Source: Paguma larvata (lineage: Eukaryota; Chordata; Mammalia; Carnivora; Viverridae). From it: 64,000 nt of DNA. The notes below the pieces were generated by a model, which saw only the letters and a program-made list of their open reading frames with translations, was not told the DNA's origin and did no database searches. A program made the translations under genes and the position numbers. The stretch is from contig CM057844.1 of assembly GCA_030068075.1 (NCBI GenBank), positions 19,762,001-19,826,000 on the forward strand, written 5' to 3'. Shown here piece after piece: positions 62,867-64,000 of this stretch (position 1 is its first letter; each line of letters begins with the position of its first letter).

Positions 62867-64000
62867 AAAGCATCTAAGAAGATATGAGCTTTAAGAAACA
62901 ATGATCACCAAAGGAAACAGTACATGTGACTTTCTGAAAAATAAGCAATCTGGAACTAAAATACATGATTTCAACATAGGAAGTTGAAAAGGGAGGAGAA
63001 AGGAGAGACAAGTGAAGCAAATGGTAGTTCTGTCTTGATAGGGAAAAGAAGATACAAATTCTAAGTCTAAATAAGAAGAAAAAGTGATGGTTTAAATGCA
63101 TCAAAAATTTACAGGTAACTCTAGAAGAAAAGAAAATGAAAATATGACCTTCAAACAACTATGGAAAAAAAATCAGTTAGTTCGAAAACAAAGAAAAAGA
63201 ATATGGCAAATACAAAACAAAAAAGGACAGGAATGAACATAAACGTATCGGAAATCACCGATACGTTTAGGTCAATGACCCTTCTAAAGAAGAAATTAGA
63301 TTATATACTTACATATTATATATACATTTAAGATAATACAAGTAGACTAAAGGTAAATACATGGCGAAACACAAAGGAGAATCCGATCATAAAGAGTTGA
63401 ATGCTTTAAGATGAAAATAACATTCGGTCTAAAGTACTCAAATCAAATCCTTAAGCTCCTCACTGGAGACTGATACACCAGACGGAGCAGGTGACATACT
63501 CAGGAACCATGGTACAATTAAAGTCAAACCTTTTGAACCAAGACCAGCATTGCATTTAACAGGGACTACTTCGCTCATATGAGAGGTGTCCCTCCAAACA
63601 GCTATCGACCAAAGAAATAGGATTCACAGCTCCCATCCTACACTCACTGGCCACTATACATTCACTGACCAATTTGGTGGGTAGAATCACTGGCACCGTT
63701 TATTTAACTGACTTGAAACATTTATATACTTGAATTTGGGTAAGCAAAATGAATGTCTGAACAACGCTACTCCAGCGTACCAAGCAAATGTTAAGAGAAA
63801 TTAAGTACAATACTAGCAGACTAAATAAAATTCAAACAAACAAAAAGCATTAAAAGGGAATAAAAAGAAAATATATCATGAGCAAAGGAACTTCTGCTAT
63901 ACCATCACAGTCTTCATATCTCACCGACAGAATACCTATTTATCACTTCTAATTAGTGAGTCATTCCATTAATTTTCACAGACATTTTAGTCTGCTTGCA
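62867..64000 (-). other. PANK2 intron 1, unassigned
   Basis: AT-rich. Possibly L1-derived to about 63240; a CpG-containing 12-bp inverted repeat lies at 63240-63269. PANK2 exon 1 is not reached. Confidence 0.45.

Overview
This is a piece of a carnivore nuclear genome, most likely a cat (Felidae). The evidence is about 35 copies of a tRNA-Lys-derived CanSINE of the felid type (head like ggcgcctgggtggctcag, body with ctgtgctgacagctcagagc, CT-rich stretch, aataaataaacatt tail), many LINE-1 fragments of several ages, and two genes that are convergent neighbours in other mammals (human 20p13).

RNF24 runs on the + strand. Its five coding exons (11527-11669, 18573-18615, 20785-20826, 35360-35439, 36459-36597) give a complete 148-residue membrane RING-H2 protein. 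A 3' UTR of about 5.8 kb ends at AATAAA signals near 42377-42414. Any 5' UTR exon and the promoter lie before the window.

PANK2 runs on the - strand. Exons 2 to 7 (58442-58794, 53815-54068, 52586-52762, 50468-50591, 48789-48914, 45316-45366) encode essentially the whole pantothenate kinase catalytic domain through to the stop codon. Exon 1, with the mitochondrial targeting region, lies beyond position 64000. The miR-103-2 hairpin sits in intron 5 (49973-50050, - strand) inside a CpG-dense patch. It is the only RNA gene I consider functional.

Layout: 1-11519 is repeat-rich sequence upstream of the first RNF24 coding exon (nested L1s, SINEs, MIRs and a U6 retrocopy). 11520-36597 is the RNF24 coding region, with introns packed with SINEs and L1s. 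36598-42430 is the RNF24 3' UTR. 42430-45315 lies between the two stop codons and probably includes the PANK2 3' UTR. 45316-58794 holds PANK2 exons 7 to 2. 58795-64000 is PANK2 intron 1, mostly L1. From 35.7 to 48.4 kb there is no SINE or L1 that I can recognise, in contrast to the rest.

I see no new multi-gene system. The items most worth following up are an unexplained exon-like 143-bp open segment inside RNF24 intron 3 (27946-28088, - strand), the possible tail-to-tail overlap of RNF24 and PANK2, the CpG patch around miR-103-2, and several unusual retroelement rearrangements: a twin-primed L1, a micro-inversion and a hairpin inside SINEs, a 22-bp minisatellite inside a SINE, and two SINEs at one target site. 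The two genes share no pathway; their association is positional.
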